Below, piece after piece: positions 26,589 to 35,549 of a DNA stretch of 64,000 nt. Source of the stretch: Leptothoe sp034932105 (GTDB taxonomy: Bacteria > Cyanobacteriota > Cyanobacteriia > Phormidesmidales > Phormidesmidaceae); contig NZ_JAYGIG010000122.1 in the NCBI RefSeq assembly GCF_034932105.1, positions 1-64,000 of the forward strand, in the 5' to 3' direction. Each line of letters opens with the position of its first letter. The first letter of the stretch is position 1. Position numbers and translations under genes: made by a program. Under the pieces are notes generated by a model. The model was given only the letters and a program-made list of their open reading frames with translations, searched no databases and was not told where the DNA came from.

Positions 26589-26618
26589 AGTTATTTATTT
26601 TGAGAAAAATAAATAACT
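26589..26618. promoter_or_regulatory. AT-rich perfect inverted repeat between divergent genes
   Basis: AGTTATTTATTTT (26589-26601) and AAAATAAATAACT (26606-26618) are exact reverse complements around GAGA. It lies 85 bases upstream of the large response regulator and 140 bases upstream of the DUF1816 gene. It could be an operator or an RNA hairpin; no T-run follows. Confidence 0.55.
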
Positions 26619-26759
26619 GTTGGAGGGTTCCTTTGATTGGATTTTGACCCCTTTTGAAGGCTGCAGGGATCTAAAAAAGTATCAAAGCCCACGGTAAATA
26701 AAAATAAATACCCTATAAGAGAATTAGTATAGCTTGAGGCTGGGTGCTTCTATCTTGTT

Positions 26760-27002
26760 ATGAAAAACTTTACTAATCAGTTGTTTGGTCTATTTCAAAA
26801 ATCCTGGTGGCTGGAGATCTCGACGGTGTCCCCCAGTTGTGAATATTATTTTGGACCGTTTGGTTCAGAAAATGAGGCGCTCCAAGAGCAGCCCGGCTAT
26901 ATGGAAGATATAGAACAGGAGGGAAGTAAAGTCCAAAAAGTGCTAGTTACCCATCGGAAAACTCCAGCGCAGCTAACGGTTGAATATCCCCAAGCCAGCT
27001 AG
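26760..27002 (+). CDS. DUF1816-domain protein
   Basis: An 80-aa protein typical of cyanobacteria. WWLEISTVSPSCEYYFGPFGSENEALQEQPGYMEDIEQEGS matches the DUF1816 pattern, in which an aromatic core WWxxxxTxxPxCxYYFGPF is followed by an acidic helix. The fold recalls the small CpcD-type linker domain, but its function is unknown. It stands alone, converging on the glycosyltransferase gene to its right. Confidence 0.8.
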   Translation: MKNFTNQLFGLFQKSWWLEISTVSPSCEYYFGPFGSENEALQEQPGYMEDIEQEGSKVQKVLVTHRKTPAQLTVEYPQAS

Positions 27003-27022
27003 GGTAAGCACACATTGGGAAA

Positions 27023-27880
27023 TTACTTCTTCCTAGTCTGCTTTAGCTTTTGTTTTAACAGTAGTTTAAAGAACGGCATATCTTCCAATAGATAGCGCTT
27101 CCAAAGACGTTTGGGCTCAGATAACAGGCGATATAGCCATTCAATGCCCAAGTCACTCCAAAACTGGGGGGCCCTAGGTTTGTTGCCTGCCTCAAAGTCT
27201 AGGGCCGCTCCCACCGCCATAAATATTTTCACCCCTGGCATGTGGTTGCGGTATTTCGCAATCCACAGTTCCTGCTTAGGGGCACCGACACCCACGGCTA
27301 AAACTGTGGCCTCGGAACCATTAATCATGTCGATAATTGCCTGACATTCAGCTTCGTCTTTTTCAAACCCAAAAGAGGGGGAATGGGCTGCAATCACTAT
27401 GTCTCGTCCGGTGTTGGCATTAATGTTAATTTGGGCCTGTTTCGCCACGCCCTCTGCCCCGCCTAACAAAAACATCGTAATAGTCGGGTTGTTTCGATGG
27501 TAGTCACAAAATAGGGGCAGTAGGTCAGAACCGGAGATTTTTGCCTTTAGGGGTTTGCCCAACAACTTGGATGCATACATCAAAATTTGACTGTCGCATA
27601 CCTTATAGTCGGCCTGGCGATAGGCCGCTTGAAATTCAACATCTTCCTGCAGTTTCATTAAATGGTCCACATTGGGGGTGAAAATGACTCCCTTGGTGAG
27701 TTCTGATAAAAACTCACGCTGGGAGAGATTATCAATCTCCACGCCTAAGATTTCCACCTGTTCCCGTAACCTTGCCCGCTGGCGCTCCAGCATGCCAGCG
27801 GCGGTGGAGGTTAAAACGGCAACGCGAAACAGACGCTTATATTCAGAAGGACTGGGCCTATTTGTAACCTGTTGAGTCAT
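27023..27880 (-). CDS. WecG/TagA/CpsF-family (GT26) glycosyltransferase
   Basis: A 285-aa enzyme of the family that adds an N-acetylmannosaminyl or similar residue to a lipid-linked sugar. Signature segments: VEIDNLSQREFL, IFTPNVDHLMKLQ, ADYKVCDSQILMYASKLLGKPL, SGSDLLPLFCDY, FLLGGAEGVA, VLAVGVGAPKQELWIAKYRNHMPGVKIFMAVGAALDFEAGNKPRAPQFW and a C-terminal IEWLYRLLSEPKRLWKRYL. Most likely works on an exopolysaccharide or surface glycan. No other polysaccharide genes lie nearby. Confidence 0.9.
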   Translation of the reverse strand: MTQQVTNRPSPSEYKRLFRVAVLTSTAAGMLERQRARLREQVEILGVEIDNLSQREFLSELTKGVIFTPNVDHLMKLQEDVEFQAAYRQADYKVCDSQILMYASKLLGKPLKAKISGSDLLPLFCDYHRNNPTITMFLLGGAEGVAKQAQININANTGRDIVIAAHSPSFGFEKDEAECQAIIDMINGSEATVLAVGVGAPKQELWIAKYRNHMPGVKIFMAVGAALDFEAGNKPRAPQFWSDLGIEWLYRLLSEPKRLWKRYLLEDMPFFKLLLKQKLKQTRKK

Positions 27881-28070
27881 GGGAAATGAGGGAAGATGTC
27901 TGCATCAAATGTTCCCTTGTCCCAGGCAAATGTCACTGGATAGGTTGAATCAGTCATGGGGGCCTAAGGATAAAATGGCCGATTTCCTTGGGTATAAAAC
28001 TGTTGCGCCATGACCGTAAATTTCAGGATTTCAAAAAAGCATGGATCGGTCGGAATAAGTCCCCATAGTC

Positions 28071-28099
28071 AAAAGGCCCCAGCTAATGCCAGGGCCTTT
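28071..28099 (-). terminator. Intrinsic terminator after desA
   Basis: On the minus strand AAAGGCCC and GGGCCTTT pair around a 12-base loop and are followed by further T residues. It is placed 90 bases beyond the desA stop and ahead of the glycosyltransferase gene on the same strand. Confidence 0.75.
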
Positions 28100-28189
28100 C
28101 GGTTGAAATTATTCAATAGAACAAACTAAGGGGCAAATGGAGCAAACAAACCCTTTGGGGCATTGCTTGCTGCTCGTTTACCAGAACGA

Positions 28190-29239
28190 TTACCGGCGAA
28201 TTGCTTTAAATGACACATAGGCATTTTCGGCATGGTATAGGTGGCATTGGTCAACAATGTTGCTCATAAAGTTCCAGGTGAACTTTTCTTCGCGAATGCG
28301 TACCCGTTCACCCCAATTTTCTTTGAGACTGCGGTGGGCCATGCGTAGATTATAGGAGGGAATGCCGGTGGAAATGTGATGGGGCACATGGACACTAATG
28401 TCATGGCACAGCACTTCAACCCATTTGGGATAGTCACAGTGGACTGTACCCCCTAGCTGAGACTCCACTTCATTCCAGGTTGCAGCCGGACGAAACTGGA
28501 TGTCGGGAGCGGTGTGGTGCACTAGGGTGAAGGTACTCATCCAAAAGTGGTAGCCCAGCCAAGGCATGAGCCAAAACTTGACCCAGCCCCATAGGCCCAT
28601 GGTGGCAATCATGGTGGGAAATACTATAGCTGCGAAGAGAACAACCACAGCAATGGATACTTTAGCCTTATCTTTATCGCGCTGATCAAAATTATTTAGA
28701 TCAAAGTGAATGCCGGCCCAGTGCACCACAGAGGCCAACCACCATACCCGTCCCCGCATGAGCCAGTAGGCCGCTTGGATCAGTTTATTTTCTGAAACAA
28801 ATTCCTCGACATACCAAGGGTGCCACGCATTGTCTACTTCCTGCTTGTTGGTATGACGATGATGGTGGTCATGGAGCAACCGCCAGGGGTGAAATGGATA
28901 GATCAGGGGTAAAAAGGCGATGTGGCCCACCAGATTATTGACCCAACGTTTTTTGGCAAATGAACGGTGGCCACAGTCATGGCCAACGACAAACCAGCCC
29001 GTTAAAGCGGTACCCGCTAAAAACCAGGCAAAGGGTAGTAAAAACCAAGGAGATAGTGCGATCGCAACATACCCCACAATCGCCATCACAATACTCAGAA
29101 CTACCTGTTGCCATGCCTTGCGAGAATTTTTCTCGAAACATTCCTGAGGTAGGCTCTTAATCACATCCTTTAGGGTTACCCCAGCCAACGGACCATTTGA
29201 TAGCCGACTGGCCGATACCCTATCAACTGTTGCGGTCAT
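28190..29239 (-). CDS. desA: Delta-12 (omega-6) acyl-lipid fatty-acid desaturase
   Basis: A 349-aa membrane di-iron desaturase that introduces the second double bond into C18 fatty acids on thylakoid and plasma membrane lipids. The three His boxes are GHDCGHRSF, HDHHHRHTN and HVPHHISTGIPS. WVNNLVGHIAFLPLIYPFHPWRLLHD and FKFWLMPWLxYHFWMSTFTLVHHT-like segments are nearly those of Synechocystis DesA. The frame is open for 62 more codons to 29425, but DesA proteins start at MTATVDRV, so 29239 is used. The T-rich 500-base upstream gap fits a cold-regulated leader. Confidence 0.93.
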   Translation of the reverse strand: MTATVDRVSASRLSNGPLAGVTLKDVIKSLPQECFEKNSRKAWQQVVLSIVMAIVGYVAIALSPWFLLPFAWFLAGTALTGWFVVGHDCGHRSFAKKRWVNNLVGHIAFLPLIYPFHPWRLLHDHHHRHTNKQEVDNAWHPWYVEEFVSENKLIQAAYWLMRGRVWWLASVVHWAGIHFDLNNFDQRDKDKAKVSIAVVVLFAAIVFPTMIATMGLWGWVKFWLMPWLGYHFWMSTFTLVHHTAPDIQFRPAATWNEVESQLGGTVHCDYPKWVEVLCHDISVHVPHHISTGIPSYNLRMAHRSLKENWGERVRIREEKFTWNFMSNIVDQCHLYHAENAYVSFKAIRR

Positions 29240-29816
29240 AAATCTTTCCACACTCCGAAATTGACAAAATCGTCGTTGTTTTAAATCAAGGTGCCCATTG
29301 TTATGAGCACCTTTGAATCGCAGCCCGGTAATTGATGGCATACGTCCGCCTATAGGGATGTCACCTGTCCCGGACAACGTTAGTGAATAACGCCGATGGG
29401 CTAGGCCATGAAAAAACGCACTCAAGCCATAAGCGGCCTATCATGCGCCAGACTAAATCCCTAGGGAAGACACAGACCTAGTAAATCTTGATAAAGAATT
29501 ATTAGAGCTGCTTAACAAATTGTTTCGATTCTACTATGACATGGGCTACGTTCTGCCATGAATTGATATGGACTGATGGTCTAAGGTCTAGATTTAGTCC
29601 GTTAGGCAGTCCTTTTACGGGGTTAAGCTCCCCTTAGTCTGAGGCGGGGCATTACTCTGGTCCCACTCTGGTCCCACTCTGGCCCCACTCTGGCCCCACT
29701 CCCGCAGCAATCTGAGCTGGCACTAAAAAACAGGGGTAACATCCCGTTACCCCTGTTTCCAATGCCGCCATGGGCCGCTATCAAACTCTGCAGGTTAGCA
29801 CTCAATCATGGCTGGC
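29240..29816. other. Upstream region of desA and tandem-repeat spacer
   Basis: No convincing gene is present. 29240-29560 is the desA leader. Four tandem copies of an 11-bp unit (ACTCTGGTCCC/ACTCTGGCCCC) lie at about 29653-29700. A terminator for the gene at 29817 follows at 29725-29758. Confidence 0.6.
29725..29758 (-). terminator. Strong intrinsic terminator of the 29817 gene
   Basis: AAACAGGGGTAAC (29728-29740) and GTTACCCCTGTTT (29746-29758) are perfect complements around a 5-base loop. On the minus strand the stem is followed by six T residues. Confidence 0.88.
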
Positions 29817-30155
29817 TTAAAGCTGCTGTTCCAATTCAGGTGTCTCTACCGCTGCCTCAGTGCCAGGCTCAAGGATCGCCTGCTGCCGTCGATGAAAGTC
29901 CGCGGTGGCCTGATCAATGTTGCGATCGGTTTTCCGACTAAATTCATCCGAACTCAGACCATTCGCCCGGCGAGCATTGCTCATTAAGTCGGTGAGGCTA
30001 AGGCCGCTGCCATTAAATACTTCATTATTGTCAGCTTCGCCGCTGAGGTCATCAAACCCGCCAGTGGACTGGGCCAAGGCTGGAACAGCGGCCAAACCTA
30101 GGGCCAAACCTAGGCCCGTGATAGACGTAAGTGGGTTTTTAAGGATACGTGCCAT
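29817..30155 (-). CDS. Small secreted or periplasmic protein, 112 aa
   Basis: The N-terminus is a Sec signal peptide: basic MARILKN, hydrophobic ITGLGLALGLAAVPA and the cleavage site ALA-QS near residue 29. The mature 83 residues are acidic and helical (LSLTDLMSNARRANGLSSDEFSRKTDRNIDQATADFHRRQQAIL), with no Cys and no motif I can name. Similar short secreted proteins occur in many cyanobacteria with unknown function. It has its own strong terminator, which implies a discrete, perhaps abundant, transcript. Confidence 0.7.
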   Translation of the reverse strand: MARILKNPLTSITGLGLALGLAAVPALAQSTGGFDDLSGEADNNEVFNGSGLSLTDLMSNARRANGLSSDEFSRKTDRNIDQATADFHRRQQAILEPGTEAAVETPELEQQL

Positions 30156-30284
30156 GGTGAAGGTCGTTGAGTTGTAAAGATAATCTAATTAGCAATGCCC
30201 ACAGTTTAGCAAGACTGTTGAGAGTTGATACACCATAGCCATCAGTTTTTGAACTGGTTGTCAAATGGATCTATCCATCTGGCT

Positions 30285-30914
30285 CTATCCATCGATGGAT
30301 TCATGATCTGACAGGCTGAAAATTGGCAGCATCAGCCCCCAAATAATCGCAGCGAGCCTCAGGCCAGCCACCACCACCATCCCCAGCAAGGCAGCCCAGG
30401 TTTGGGCCAAGCCTAAACTCTGGGCCATCAAATACACCCCAATACCCACAATGGCCGCGGTGGCATAGATGCGGCTACGGGTAAATATTACCGGAATATC
30501 TGCCAGCAATACATCCCGCAATAGCCCGCCAGCGGTACCGGTAATTGTCCCCATCACCACAATTAGTAGATGGCTCAAATCAACCTGTTCGGCAATTTGA
30601 GCACCGCTCATGGAAAATAGTGCCAAGCCAAAGGCGTCTGCCACTAACAAGGCCCGATGGGGCGGTTTGAAGAATTTGGCGTAGAGCACCGTCAGCAAAA
30701 CTGAGCCCAAAATAATGTACAGATAAATGGGCCGCTCAATCCAAAAGACGGGATGACGGTCTAATAAAACATCCCGTAGGGTGCCACCGCCTGCAGCTGA
30801 GACGGCAGCCACCACCACTACCCCAAGCAAATCCAGATGCTTGCGCCCGGCGGCTAAGGCACCACTAATGGCAGATACCGAAACACCGAGCAATTCTAGA
30901 CTATGAATAATCAA
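30285..30914 (-). CDS. TRIC-type (UPF0126) membrane channel family protein
   Basis: A 209-aa protein with seven hydrophobic helices arranged as two related halves. Each half has the GG motif: SAAGGGTLRDVLLDRHPVFWIERP and GTAGGLLRDVLLADIPVIF. The layout is that of prokaryotic trimeric intracellular cation channel homologs such as E. coli YicG, which conduct monovalent cations. It is close to, and on the same strand as, the ABC exporter genes, with 16 bases to the permease gene, so it may be the last gene of that operon. Confidence 0.88.
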   Translation of the reverse strand: MIIHSLELLGVSVSAISGALAAGRKHLDLLGVVVVAAVSAAGGGTLRDVLLDRHPVFWIERPIYLYIILGSVLLTVLYAKFFKPPHRALLVADAFGLALFSMSGAQIAEQVDLSHLLIVVMGTITGTAGGLLRDVLLADIPVIFTRSRIYATAAIVGIGVYLMAQSLGLAQTWAALLGMVVVAGLRLAAIIWGLMLPIFSLSDHESIDG

Positions 30915-30930
30915 TGGCTAAAACCCAGAT

Positions 30931-31806
30931 TTAAGCGATGCGTCGATTAATCAGGGGATAGGTTAGGGCCAAGGCCCCACCACAGAAACCGCCCAGCAGC
31001 AGCAGGGACATGCCCATGGAGACATCCCCCCAGGGGCCTACCATGACAATGCTGCCCAAGTTCCAGGCGCTATGCAAATAGAGATAGCGAATGGGTTCAA
31101 TGGCGTAACTGAGGGGGTTCAAGCTGGCAATGGTGCTCAGCCAGCGGGGCATAAAGGACAGGGGCACCAAGGCCGTGCTGGCAAACAGCAGGGGTAAGTT
31201 GGTGACAAAAATAACGGCGATCAGTTCAATGTGTCCCGGTAGGGCAAAGGCCAACCCTAGGCTAAAGGCGGTCACCCCCAGCACCAGCATTAAAATAATT
31301 GCCCCCATCAGACCCAGACCCGTGAGGCTGGGTAACCCCGCCCCCAGCAGAGCACTCAAGGCCACAATGGCGGCGGTCTGTACCAGGCTCATGGCCGCGA
31401 TAAAGAGGGCCGAGGCGATGACGATGGAAAACCGGGAGACGAGGGGGGCCACCAGCAATCGGTTTAAAAAGCCAAATTCCCGGTCAAACATTACCGGTAG
31501 TCCAGCATTTAATGCGCCCCCAAAGGCGGTGAATACGATAATGCCTGCGCCGATAAACTGGCCGTAGTTGACGCTATCGCCAAATAGGCCCTGGGGTACG
31601 TTTTGGAACAGCGCCCCAAATAAAATTAACCACATCAAGGGCTGGACAATACCAGCGGCCAGGGTGGAGGGACGGCGCTGCAGCTGGATGAATAGCCGCT
31701 TGGTGAGGGCCAGGGTTTCTTGGATGAATTCGCTGAATCCGGGGGATGCGATCGCATCATCTTTCCACTGTTGCAGCTGGTTATTTTGAATGCTGGAACT
31801 GCTCAT
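30931..31806 (-). CDS. ABC-2 family exporter permease
   Basis: A 291-aa permease with an N-terminal cytoplasmic segment (FSEFIQETLALTKRLFIQLQRRPSTLAAGIVQPLMWLILFGALF) and six membrane helices. The signature FVTNLPLLFASTALVPLSFMPRWLSTIASLNPLSYAIEPIRYLY is that of DrrB-type permeases. It pairs with the ATPase encoded 270 bases upstream to export a lipid, pigment or toxic compound; the substrate is unknown. The gap between the two genes holds a decayed antitoxin gene. Confidence 0.9.
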   Translation of the reverse strand: MSSSSIQNNQLQQWKDDAIASPGFSEFIQETLALTKRLFIQLQRRPSTLAAGIVQPLMWLILFGALFQNVPQGLFGDSVNYGQFIGAGIIVFTAFGGALNAGLPVMFDREFGFLNRLLVAPLVSRFSIVIASALFIAAMSLVQTAAIVALSALLGAGLPSLTGLGLMGAIILMLVLGVTAFSLGLAFALPGHIELIAVIFVTNLPLLFASTALVPLSFMPRWLSTIASLNPLSYAIEPIRYLYLHSAWNLGSIVMVGPWGDVSMGMSLLLLGGFCGGALALTYPLINRRIA

Positions 31807-31859
31807 CGCTATAAATTATGAATGATTATGAATGCTGAGTTTTGAGTTCTGAATTGACG

Positions 31860-32009
31860 GTTGTTGACGGTTGGAGAGCGCTGGCCAAGTACCAGGTTGG
31901 TCCCTTTACGATAACGCTCCAGCTACTTCCCTAGGACCAGGGCATGGGAGCAAAATCATAGTCAGGTTTTAGGGTATCGTCTGGGTTATTTTCAGCATCC
32001 TGCTCCATA
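31860..32009 (-). pseudogene. Decayed remnant of a small antitoxin-type gene
   Basis: On the minus strand ATG at 32009 opens MEQDAENNPDDTLKPDYDFA and stops after 25 codons. Shortly after the stop another frame gives ERYRKGTNLVLGQ. Together they reproduce the order NLRPEYDFS ... KYYxRYxxGTNLVxLDPDV of a common cyanobacterial toxin-antitoxin antitoxin (about 80 aa, DNA-binding). Loss of the middle part and a frame change mark it as dead. No toxin gene is adjacent. Confidence 0.55.
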
Positions 32010-32072
32010 AAACGTGCTCTCTTTGCCAGTAGTTTTGCTAGTCAGCGCCCCCAAAACCTCAAACCGACTGAA

Positions 32073-33104
32073 TTAGCGTTTCATATTCTGCTGTTTCATT
32101 TCTTTTTTCATATCCCGCTGACTCGCCGCCGCCACTTCCGCGTCCATAATTGTGCGTCCCGTAGCCGCCAAATACACATCGTCCAGGCTAGGCTGCGACT
32201 GGGCAATGCCAAAGGTGGGTAGCCCCGACTCTTTGAGCGCTGTTTGCACCGTCATCAAAGCTTCGGCCTCGGCCTCCACCACCAGGTTTAGGGAGTTACC
32301 CTGGGCACTGTTGACGATCACCTCTTGCACCACGGGTAATGCCTGCAGCATTTTGCTAACCTGCTGGGCCTCATGCAGCGGAGTAAACTCACGGATTCGT
32401 AAGGTAATGCGTTCGCCACCGACGTTCGCTTTAAGTTCAGCCGGAGTACCGGCACTGATCACTTTCCCCTGGTCGATGATGGCCACCCGACTAGCCAGGG
32501 CATCCACTTCCTCTAAATAGTGACTGGTAATCAGAATCGTTGTCCCAGCCGCCTGGAGCTGGCGTAAAAATCGCCACACCGCCGAGCGGCTCTCGATATC
32601 TAGACCCACCGTGGGCTCATCCAACACCAGTAAATCGGGTTGATGCAGCAGGCCCGCCGCCAAGTCCAGACGCTTCTTGAGACCACCAGAATAGGTGCCC
32701 GTTTTTTTATCTGCCCAGTCGGTGAGTTCCAACAGCTCGATCATTTGCTCGATGCGAGCCTTGGCCAATTTACCTGGCAGATGATAAATCGCCGCCTGTA
32801 GCTCCAGCAGCTCCCGCCCGGTGAGGACCTTATCCAAGGCCACTTCCTGGGCAATGTAACCCAGTCGCTGCCGCACCTGGCGCGGATTGGCCACAACAGA
32901 TACCCCCATCACCTCCAGTTTGCCTGCATCGGGCAGGGTGAGGGTACAAAGACAGCGAATGGCCGTCGTTTTGCCTGCGCCATTAGGGCCGAGTAAACCA
33001 AAAATTTCGCCAGCTTCAATTTGTAATGAAACATCCTTCAGCGCTTGCACATCGCCATAGCGTTTCTGAAGACCTTCGATTACAACGGCGGGCTGCTGTG
33101 ACAT
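32073..33104 (-). CDS. DrrA-type ABC exporter ATPase
   Basis: An ATPase with Walker A GPNGAGKTTAIRCL, Q-loop GYIAQEVALDKVLTG, signature YSGGLKKRLDLAAGLL, Walker B PDLLVLDEPTVGLD and H-switch ITSHYLEEVD. The C-terminal 100 residues are the accessory domain common to DrrA-type exporters. I use the internal MSQQPAVVIEGLQKRYGD start; a Met 11 codons earlier is possible. It works with the DrrB-like permease downstream. Confidence 0.9.
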   Translation of the reverse strand: MSQQPAVVIEGLQKRYGDVQALKDVSLQIEAGEIFGLLGPNGAGKTTAIRCLCTLTLPDAGKLEVMGVSVVANPRQVRQRLGYIAQEVALDKVLTGRELLELQAAIYHLPGKLAKARIEQMIELLELTDWADKKTGTYSGGLKKRLDLAAGLLHQPDLLVLDEPTVGLDIESRSAVWRFLRQLQAAGTTILITSHYLEEVDALASRVAIIDQGKVISAGTPAELKANVGGERITLRIREFTPLHEAQQVSKMLQALPVVQEVIVNSAQGNSLNLVVEAEAEALMTVQTALKESGLPTFGIAQSQPSLDDVYLAATGRTIMDAEVAAASQRDMKKEMKQQNMKR

Positions 33105-33277
33105 CCTGACTCTCTGAAAAATCCTTGACGGGCACAATTGACTATTTCACACAATGACCATTGTAGCCGTCAATCCGAAGCCCAAAGTGAGGGAGCCAAT
33201 AAGGTCGAGGTTTAGGCGCAGGGAGACGGGTAGAGGGGGCGTCGTGAGAGGGGGATGTGGAGGATAAACGTAGCGGA

Positions 33278-34516
33278 TTAGTCTTGCAGTTTTTCCCGTA
33301 CCAACGGATGCCGAGCTAATTGCTGGCCTAAGGCGGCGGCCCCGGTTTGGTTGAGATGGCTGGGATCGGCAAAAAAGGTATTTTGCCCCATCCATTGGGA
33401 CAATAGGTCAATGACGCCAAAGCCTTGGCGCTGACTTTGGGCTTGTAAAAACTGTTGAAACCTTTGCTCAAGGGGAAGGCGATAGTCGTCTAGGTAGTCG
33501 CCACTGAGGGGCAAATTGACATAGATCAAGTCGACATTATGGCTTTTGAGATAGGCCACTAGCGATCGCAACGCCCCCTCCTGGGTCCCCGCTAAGGAAA
33601 ACTGACTATAAAACGCATCATAGCGGCCATTCACTCGGGGGGAGGTCTGGTAATAGACCGCTGGGTCAAACGCCTCGGTGACGGGTAAAAAGCCATAGGC
33701 GTTAATGGCACTGGGGGGCCGAGGAGTTCTCCGGGGCTCTTCCTGCTCGGTAAACTGGGGTTTTTCTGTCGCTACGATGGCCTGATACCCGGGCGAGCCT
33801 AAAATGCGGGCAAAGGTAGCATCGCTACGGCCACTGTTAAAGGCCCGTGACCCATCGCCCCAAATCACTAGCTTGGGTAGCTGCTCCGGGGTGAGTAATT
33901 GTTGCAACATAAAATCCACCACCTGGGCGGTGGCTCCATTCACCCCCAGGTTAAATACCCGCGCCGGGGTCCCCTGATCGCCCAGGGTGGTTTCTAAAAA
34001 CTGGGGATTCAGGCCCTGGAGCACCCGGGAACTGCCCACAATTAAAATCTCCGGTGGTCCCATTGCGGCCAGGTAGCTGAGGTAAAGCCGCAGCTGATCA
34101 TCCAGGACGGCACTGCCGAGGCTCGGGAATACGTCGGGGCCACTCAGCTGCAAGGCCCGCTGCTGGGCCGCGGCCAATTGGGTTAAATATTCCTGCTGTT
34201 TGCGTTGGACAAAGAAGCGCTCTGGGCTTTGGGCGGGGATAGTTTGGAGGGCTGCGATCGCATCCGTCCAGGCCGTCGCGACCCCATCCCACTGGTCCGC
34301 TGAGGTGGCGGTTTTGGCCAGTTCCTTAGCCCGCTCGGCCTGGTTAAAACCAGACTGTAGTGCAGCGGCGGGGCCTCGCATGGGCCATGCCTTAACTGCC
34401 AGGGCCGAACCGACACCCTGTTTACTGCCCTGGGATAGCCAAAAGCTGAGGACCAGAAGCATGGTCAACCCACCTAGCACCATCGACATCCAGCGCCGTT
34501 TGTCTAACCCCCTCAT
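33278..34516 (-). CDS. DUF1574-family SGNH-like membrane-anchored protein
   Basis: A 412-aa cyanobacterial protein. Residues 10-30 form a membrane anchor (MVLGGLTMLLVLSFWLSQ), followed by a helical region with AERAKELAKTATSADQWDGVATAW, then an SGNH-hydrolase-like domain: LIVGSSRVLQGLNP (nucleophile Ser block), FNLGVNGATAQ (Gly/Asn block), VIWGDGSRAFNSG and the C-terminal FADPSHLNQTG with the Asp-x-x-His pair. Relatives modify extracellular polysaccharide by O-acyl transfer or hydrolysis, but this family is uncharacterised. The first gene of its unit; no partner recognised. Confidence 0.8.
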   Translation of the reverse strand: MRGLDKRRWMSMVLGGLTMLLVLSFWLSQGSKQGVGSALAVKAWPMRGPAAALQSGFNQAERAKELAKTATSADQWDGVATAWTDAIAALQTIPAQSPERFFVQRKQQEYLTQLAAAQQRALQLSGPDVFPSLGSAVLDDQLRLYLSYLAAMGPPEILIVGSSRVLQGLNPQFLETTLGDQGTPARVFNLGVNGATAQVVDFMLQQLLTPEQLPKLVIWGDGSRAFNSGRSDATFARILGSPGYQAIVATEKPQFTEQEEPRRTPRPPSAINAYGFLPVTEAFDPAVYYQTSPRVNGRYDAFYSQFSLAGTQEGALRSLVAYLKSHNVDLIYVNLPLSGDYLDDYRLPLEQRFQQFLQAQSQRQGFGVIDLLSQWMGQNTFFADPSHLNQTGAAALGQQLARHPLVREKLQD

Positions 34517-34763
34517 CCTGCTCTGTGCCCCTCGTTAGTTCACTAGCGATATAACCATAGCGCGGTGGCAACCAAGCTGAAATGGCAGAAACGGTTGGCT
34601 GAAATAAATTGTCAGAAAAATAATTGTCAGAAAAATCTTTGAAAAAATGTGGAGCTGGGCGAGTTAAACCTTGTCTAACTCGAAACCTGGAGTTTCCCTC
34701 ACCCTAAATCCCTCTCCCTTGCCCTCACCCTAAATCCCTCTCCCATCGGGAGAGGGACTTTGA

Positions 34764-34812
34764 GGCTTTTCTGGCGCTCCGTCTCTAGAGGAGACGGGGC
34801 GCCAGAAAAGCC
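34764..34812. repeat. Interspersed inverted repeat with 22-base arms
   Basis: GGCTTTTCTGGCGC-TCCGTCTC and GAGACGGGGCGCCAGAAAAGCC pair with one or two mismatches around TAGAG. It is embedded in the CCCTCTCCC...GGGGCTGGGGG surroundings typical of dispersed cyanobacterial repeats. Confidence 0.75.
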
Positions 34813-34901
34813 CTCCGGGAAGAGGGGCTGGGGGGTGTAGCTTGCTTACCGCAGGGTGGGGCAGAACTAGGGTGCTCGACCTGGACTTGGTTTAATTGCG
34901 G

Positions 34902-35070
34902 CATGGTGCAAAAACTAGGGGTTTGAGGTTATACTTCCACGACGAAATAAACCATCCATTGACGATGGCTGGGCTGGCATGATGAAGACATTTGGATTAG
35001 GCCTGTTGGCAGTGATCAATCCGAGCAGTTCTAAGCAATGGGGATGGCTTTGACCCGTCATCAATTCTGT
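34902..35070 (+). repeat. 170-bp direct repeat, left copy
   Basis: From CATGGTGCAAAAACT to TCATCAATTCTGT this sequence is repeated in the same orientation at 39481-39650 with few differences. A second homologous block (GTGTTACCCTCTTTTGCGCC..., 35231-35255) has its counterpart at 39675-39699, so the right copy carries an internal deletion. The pair flanks the 1306-codon gene. It may be a decayed insertion element; no transposase is recognised. Confidence 0.85.
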
Positions 35071-35172
35071 TGGCATCTTGCCCACTCGCTCCTCACAATC
35101 ACTGCGCATCAACTGACGATGCTTCAAAAAGAATTGCAAAAGGTTGAGAGAGTCAGGCCCGAGTTGTTTCTT

Positions 35173-35204
35173 GGCCCCCTATGGACACGCCGGTCCATAG
35201 GGCC
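35173..35204. repeat. Hairpin within the left repeat block
   Basis: GGCCCCCTATGGAC and GTCCATAGGGCC pair around ACGCCG, one base bulged. The right copy of the repeat lacks this part. No function assigned. Confidence 0.7.
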
Positions 35205-35549
35205 GATTCGACCTTTAGCAAGCGTCTGCAGTGTTACCCTCTTTTGCGCCGAGCCGTATGAATCTTATAAACTTACCGTAAACTTCCCATTTCAATTTAA
35301 TTTATAAGTAACTACTCAGCCTATAGCAAAATCCCTTTAAACCCTAGTCAGAAAGGATTTTAGCCAATTCCATAGAAAAGGAGATTCTCAATTAGAGTCA
35401 AAAATTGGCTCCTTATTGCAAAAGCTAATTTTTCTATGTTTTCTAAGCAAATCGTCATCTACTACATATAGTAGTGTTTTGAGGGTGTTGTTGTCTGATA
35501 TGTAGAGCCTGAGTAGTTACATTTATAATCATTTAATAATATAAGTCTT

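Larger units (their letters stand above)
34517..35549. other. 1-kb gene-free stretch rich in repeats
   Basis: It contains the pyrimidine-rich cyanobacterial repeat CCCTCACCCTAAATCCCTCT in two copies (34697-34743), a large inverted repeat (34764-34812), one copy of a 170-bp direct repeat (34902-35070), a hairpin (35173-35204) and a T-rich upstream region of the next gene. No credible ORF is present. Confidence 0.7.

Noticed and set aside
29623..29805. 60-codon open frame
   Set aside because: Produced by the 11-bp tandem repeats and the terminator; no homology.
33147..33395. 82-codon open frame at the end of the DUF1574 gene
   Set aside because: Overlaps the conserved C-terminus of that protein in another frame; no start signal.
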